DNA from: Engraulis encrasicolus
Taxonomy: Eukaryota > Chordata > Actinopteri > Clupeiformes > Engraulidae
Assembly (NCBI RefSeq): GCF_034702125.1
Contig: NC_085875.1
Location: 21,525,247 to 21,589,246 of the forward strand
DNA length: 64,000 nucleotides
Direction of reading: 5' to 3'
Part shown: positions 59,072-64,000 of the stretch, piece by piece
Position numbering within the stretch: position 1 is the first letter of the stretch
How the letters are laid out: each line of letters starts with the position of its first letter
Position numbers and translations under genes: made by a program
The notes under the pieces: generated by a model
The model's input: the letters and a program-made list of their open reading frames with translations, nothing else
Databases searched by the model: none
What the model was told of the DNA's origin: nothing

Positions 59072-59280
59072 TAGGCAGCCTAGAGCAGGAGGCGGGCGTC
59101 AGATCAGAGGGTTGCAGGTTAGAATCCCACTTTTCCACTCCCTATCTTGCTCCATGGCTGAGGTGCCCTTGAGCAAGGCACGTAACCTAACCCCACACTG
59201 CTCCAGGGACTGTAACCAATACTCTGTGCTTTGGACTAAAGCGTCAGCTAAAGTATAATGTCATAGTAATTAAAAAAAAA
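59072..59280 (+). mobile_element. tRNA-derived SINE
   Basis: GCAGCCTAGAGCAGG head, B-box-like GGTTAGAATCCC, core CCATGGCTGAGGTGCCC with TTGAGCAAGGCAC, then AAGCGTCAGCTAAAG and a poly-A tail. Same family as 9000-9160. Confidence 0.82.
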
Positions 59281-59965
59281 AAGTCCTATTGACCATGGCA
59301 CCCAACCTAGCATTGCAGCCAAAACTGTGTCTACCTTGTTTCAAATGCTTCTCTGTATAAAATGGCCCATTTCCATTACATATTCTAATTCCCCCAACTC
59401 TATATCGAACTTCATTGGGTGGGGCTGTTTTATTTATTTTTTCATGTTTTTTTAACTGCATATGAATGAGATGCTGTGTGACTAAATAAGCTTACCATAA
59501 TGTTTTTAGTACTGTTATTTGTGTTTTTTGTTGTTGTTTTGTTACAGTAGTAGTAGTAGTAGTCTTGTGATCATATGGTCATCATATGTTATGTCTGCAT
59601 TTCCCTAGGCATCTCCATCGCATCGCTCCTAGGCATCTGAAAGTGTACCGTTGCGCACAGGTGTGTATGACTGGTATAACATTTACAGCAGCAACACATA
59701 GCTGGTAAGAGAACAGAGTTAATGCTGGACAAAAACCCTCATCTGAAAAAGCAAGGTGTGGAAAAACACATACACTGCCATTTGAGACAAGTGTCCTATG
59801 AAGACACCTGAAAGAGTCAGTTATAGATCTGTAGTGCTCATGTTTATTTTGTTTGGTTGAGGGTGGGGATGGGTGGGGTATAGCACCTGTAAGACATGAA
59901 AACTACTTTCACCCCTGCTGTATACACACCATCTTTGTGGATTTTGCTTGTTCCCACCTACATAG

Positions 59966-60201
59966 ATCATGCTGGTAACGAGTTATTCAAAGGGTCTACC
60001 AATCATGGCAAAAACAGAAATCCAGCTCCTCAGCCCAGGCAGTGCCAACAACCCAGCTGATCCAGGAGCTGCAGCGAGGGGTAGTGATGACACTCCGGGC
60101 ACCCCGACTGCCCTCTTCAACCATTCCCATGGAATTCATCCTGTCCAGCCTCCGTCAGATAATCCAGCCCTCCCCCTCCTACTTCCAGAGACTAATTTGC
60201 A
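59966..60201 (+). other. Exon-like open block, unassigned
   Basis: It is bounded by CCTACATAG and CAG|GTAAGC and open throughout (about 78 codons, Pro/Ser/Ala-rich, e.g. LLSPGSANNPADPGAAA). No family is recognised and no in-phase neighbour was found. It could be part of an unknown gene or of a mobile element. Confidence 0.25.
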
Positions 60202-62100
60202 GGTAAGCATACACAAACTGAACATTTTGTCATACTGGTCGGTCAGCTGTGGTCTTTCTATTTTGCACATCAAATTCATCCCATTTCACCCCCCAGAATC
60301 TCATCTTGTGATGTGGATCTACTGACTACACTGCTTATGTGCAGATTTTTGGCATTCTCTAAACACACTACCCCACTATCCCATTCATACACTACCCAAC
60401 AATAACTGTCTGGACCCTGCAACAACATACAACACATCATACATAGGTAGAAAAATGCTGAGGCACTAAACTCCTAAAGGTTACAATTTTTACATATGCC
60501 TGAGGAAGGGACATAAGGATCGAAACACGTAGGCATTGTAGCCAAATAATGAAAGAAAAAAAAATGTTACCTTGAGTGCCACAGTATTTGTCTACTTCGA
60601 CCAAGTTTTAGAGGCCCTACACTGATGAGCATCCAAGGGAAAAAGTGAAGACCCAGATTACTCAAATGACCTGTTTGCGTTTGACATCATACTGTACATA
60701 CCGGCTTGTTGATCCTGTCCCTCGTGGAAAGGACACACACACGCACACGCATACACACACACAGACAGCTCCTATGGAACCGCACCATGTGACTGCACCT
60801 TACCTGCACCTTACCTGCACTACCTCAGACCTCCACTACCAAGAACTGCTGGCCTCTGTAACATACAATGCACCAACGCTGCTTGTTGTAATTATTTATT
60901 AATTAATTACTTTATTGTTACTAGTGTTACGTGTCCTGTCTTGCACTGTAATGTCAGACATACACAGGGCTGACATTTACAGACTATGTCCTGGCATGGC
61001 ATAGAGTGAGAATTTCATTTTACTTGTATAACCTGTGCATATGAAGAAAATGACAATATAACTGACTTGACTCCACACACACACCACTAATTACTCGCTC
61101 CGCAAGATTAGTCATTAGAATGTTTGAGTTTCACAATACAGGCAGACAACTCTAATTTCATTGCATGTTACACTTTTCACAGATTCTAATGGGTATGTGC
61201 TAAGGAGATGATGAGTGAACACACTGCCAGTTTGGTTGCAGGTATGTTTTACTTTATCTGTCGAAAAAGCATATTCTTTTCAAGTTGCGCTCCATTATCC
61301 TGCCTGTGATGTTTTTGAAGGCCATCACTTGGGGTCAATAGACAACCAAATATCTGTCAGTGGTAAAGTGTCTTACGTCCGTGTACTATGAAGGTGGATC
61401 ACAGTAGAAGTAGTTAACCATATTTCTCAACCTAACCATATTATCTCCCCCACACCGCACACATTGCTCAGTGCTGCTCCTGCAGAATGGACCATGCTAA
61501 CCTCCCAGTTGTGTTTGTAGATCTCCACACAAATATCACCCCTCTACATTGTAAAGCTGAAAAGAATATGTCTACTTGACATCTTTTAACCCACCAAGTA
61601 GAGGAAGGTTAACTTAAGTACAGTTTAGTTGTTGTTTTGGTGTTGTGATTTTATCACATTATATTACATTACAATGCATTTAGCAGACACTTTATCCAAA
61701 TGTGTATCCATGTGGATCAGAGTGTGGGGTGAACACAGAGGACAGCTGTATACAAGTAAACCATTGTAAAACTGAAGACCTACTGATCGTGTGTAAGCAG
61801 GATAAAGTAAGTGCATAGGGTTATGAATTACAGATTAGGAATGAATGCTTTGTTATGTAGGGGAGCTCTCTCAGACGAGATGAGTCTCCACAAACTGCTT
61901 GAAAGTTGAGAGGGATGAGTACACTAAAAAAATGTATCATTTCCCCAAATGCAGCAACAAGTGGAAAGCCATTGTAATGTCTGAATCTGTATTTAATTTG
62001 AGATTGTTATGTATATGTTTCTGTGTATATATCTCCTGCTTTTTTTAAAAAAAAGTATATATTTGTTTAAAATATATATCTCCTGTTTTTTATGTTGTTT
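60202..62100. other. Repeat-rich non-coding stretch
   Basis: It contains a short CA-rich run (about 60736-60762) and a LINE 3' tail (about 60900-61075) with CTTGCACTGTAATGTCAG and GTGCATATGAAGAAAATGAC, related to the copy at 24690. No coding exon is supported. Confidence 0.5.
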
Positions 62101-62420
62101 CCAGTGTGTCACCGAATTCCGTAGATTCATCATCACTATGTGGGGTGGAAGCTGCACAGACTACAACAAGGCTTCTGGGACCCCACTCCCCTCAAGCAAG
62201 ACATTTACCACCTGCTTCACCTATGAAGGACTGATTATTGGCAGGACTGATTATAACGCATACAAGCTGTTCAGCCTGCTGCCCTCCGGGTAGAGGTACA
62301 GGAGTATCTGCTTCCGCAACTCCAGACTCGCCAACATCTTCATCTACCAGACTGTCATGCCGAATCGTCCCTCCTCTCTCCCATCCCAGGATGCCGAATT
62401 ATGACCAAGTGACTGAAGAA
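62100..62420 (+). mobile_element. LINE ORF2 C-terminal fragment
   Basis: The translation MWGGSCTDYNKA, then LFSLLPSG-stop-RYRSICFRNSRLAN, is the end region of an L2/Rex-type reverse transcriptase with an in-frame stop. Confidence 0.65.
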
Positions 62421-62769
62421 CTGCCATACGTCTTCACTTGGTCATGGCATGACCAGAGGCTGTATGCAGACTCACAGTATAATTCTACACGATCCACTAT
62501 AAGTCATATTTTATTTCAGGTGGTTTGAATAGCTGTGATACATTAATGATGCCTGCCAACGATTCTGAATTGTGTACAGTCTGTAATATTTCTTCTTCAA
62601 GGGACCAGTCAAGTCGATGTGACAGGTGATTTTTATACAAAACTTTGTCAAAGTTTACGTAATTGACACATCTGGTTGGTCCTTGTTTTGAATTTTGAAT
62701 TGTCAATATACTATATGCCTTTATCAGGTTTGAGCTTGAGTTGAGTATATGTTAAATTAATAGAATGTG

Positions 62770-63398
62770 TTTTTTGCTAGTCTTCACATTAAACTTAGAC
62801 CGAACTGCCTTTACCTTTGGATCGTCTGCAGTTCCCTGTTGGCCCACTACCATCTGCCCCGCATGGTGCGCGACACCAGACAATGGAGCAGCTGGGTCGC
62901 CACTCATCAACGCAGAGTGAAACAGTGCTTTGACCGCTCCCACAGGGTTAAAAGCCCCACACTTGCTCCACTGGACTGATTGAGGATCCGCAGGCCTACC
63001 CGGGGCCACAAGCTCAAGTCATTCTGTTCTGCCCCACTGCAAGTGACTGAGCAGCTGGGTCCCGCCATTTTCCGCCGTGTTCGCAAGGTGCCGCCGCCTA
63101 CTGCAACAGACCTGGAGGCGACCGGCCCGTACAAGTCCCCATCCAGGCCATCTCAGGGACTATGTACTCTGACAATATGAATGATGTTCCTGGGTCTCCC
63201 CTGGGGAGGGGGGAAATGTTATGTCTGCTCTGTTGCCTGTGCTGATATTTCATATTTCCTGATGCTACTTGAAGACGACATAATAACATTTGTGCAGGGC
63301 ATGCTGGGATGCGAGTTCAGTGAAATAAACGTCTGGTATGGCTAGACTTTGACAGCTCTGTGTGTAGCGTATTGTTTACAGTTTTATTGTACATAACA
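62770..63398 (+). mobile_element. 3' end of an LTR retrotransposon with PPT and LTR
   Basis: The LTR at 63217-63398 (182 bp) begins TGTTATG and ends CATAACA, a perfect inverted pair, with an internal AATAAA (GTGAAATAAACG). The purine run GGGGAGGGGGGAAA immediately before it is a polypurine tract. Upstream 62770-63180 has broken coding text (VGPLPSAPHGARHQTME-like, then IFRRVRKVPPPTATDLEA), consistent with the end of a pol/integrase reading frame but not assignable. Ty3/gypsy-like is the best guess. The 5' part is missing. Confidence 0.7.
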
Positions 63399-64000
63399 CT
63401 GGGGGCAAAATCTTAATTTCATGCAGCCCATGGGATCATTTCAAATGTGTATTACACAGTTGGCCCACATACACCATTAATGTATGTTGTAACAAGACTT
63501 GAACATGCAATTTGGTTGTCAGAGGAATATGAGTGAGCCCAGGCCAATGAAACAGCTCATTCATATGTAACACAATATGAACTACCATGCATGATGATGG
63601 AGAAGAGTGTATGTAACATTTTAAAACACTACCCCTGTAGACCTAAATTAGCTGTTACCAGAATGGCAATGACCAATTCGTTACATATTAGGTCTACTTA
63701 AAGGTGCGCTGTGTAGGATGTTGGCCAGAGTATTGCAACTATGCTGCTCATTGAAACAGTGCTGCCCATTGCCAAATTAGATCTTTTCATGATTAATTAC
63801 TAAATAATAGGCCTAAAGTGATATCTAATAGTATGACCAAAGTACAGTAAGTTTTGCAGCTAAAAATTCTATTTCTGGACATTCAAAATGGCGGTCATAA
63901 CAAATAGCCTACTTTGAATTTCATGACGGTGGTAAGTATTCATTAAAAAGGTCTCCTAACATCTGTTAATGGGTAGCAGTAGTATTAGTATTACTCTGGA
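63399..64000. other. Right edge, no gene seen
   Basis: No recognisable feature. AAAGGTGCGCTGTGTAGGATG near 63700 is reminiscent of a common fish repeat start. Confidence 0.4.

Overview
This window is vertebrate nuclear DNA, almost certainly from a ray-finned (teleost) fish. It has spliced genes with GT-AG introns, very dense dinucleotide microsatellites, tRNA-derived SINEs, L2/Rex-type LINE fragments, hAT, Tc1 and foldback DNA transposons, and a 3' LTR. The species cannot be fixed from the sequence. The palindromic word TAGGCCTA recurs throughout.

Layout. 1-6.8 kb: non-coding, dominated by a 2.1-kb palindromic foldback transposon (1957-4067). 6.8-7.5 kb, minus strand: a two-exon gene for a 199-residue protein ending in the CaaX box CIIL; its promoter and first exon are tandemly duplicated (7.4-9.0 kb). 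10.88-11.97 kb, plus strand: a two-exon Rab39/Rab42-type GTPase. 13.8-19.0 kb, minus strand: tmem50a, six coding exons. 20.7-24.6 kb: a decayed hAT element next to a TIR element carrying a repeated 13-mer.

27.2-43.6 kb, plus strand: the centrepiece, an 18-exon NLR gene. I traced it exon by exon; every junction has GT-AG signals and the joined frame is open for 1349 codons. The N-terminus resembles the MLKL four-helix bundle plus brace (the membrane-killing module of necroptosis). A NACHT ATPase and LRRs follow, then an acidic tail ending C-C-C-S-C-K-L-Q, which reads as a CaaX prenylation box with upstream palmitoylatable cysteines. A consensus ISRE lies upstream. The inferred system is an interferon-inducible, lipid-anchored NLR that carries its own pore-forming executioner domain, comparable in plan to plant and fungal NLRs with HeLo/RPW8-like N-termini.

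50-64 kb: a twin-primed LINE, then the promoter (ISRE at 51526) and first exon (ATG at 56533) of a second, paralogous NLR. These two parts are split by a 4.78-kb foldback transposon with a 9-bp target duplication and about 27 repeats of a 152-bp unit, each with an AGGTCA-type direct repeat. No later exon of the second gene was found. The right end holds LINE fragments and the 3' end of an LTR retrotransposon.
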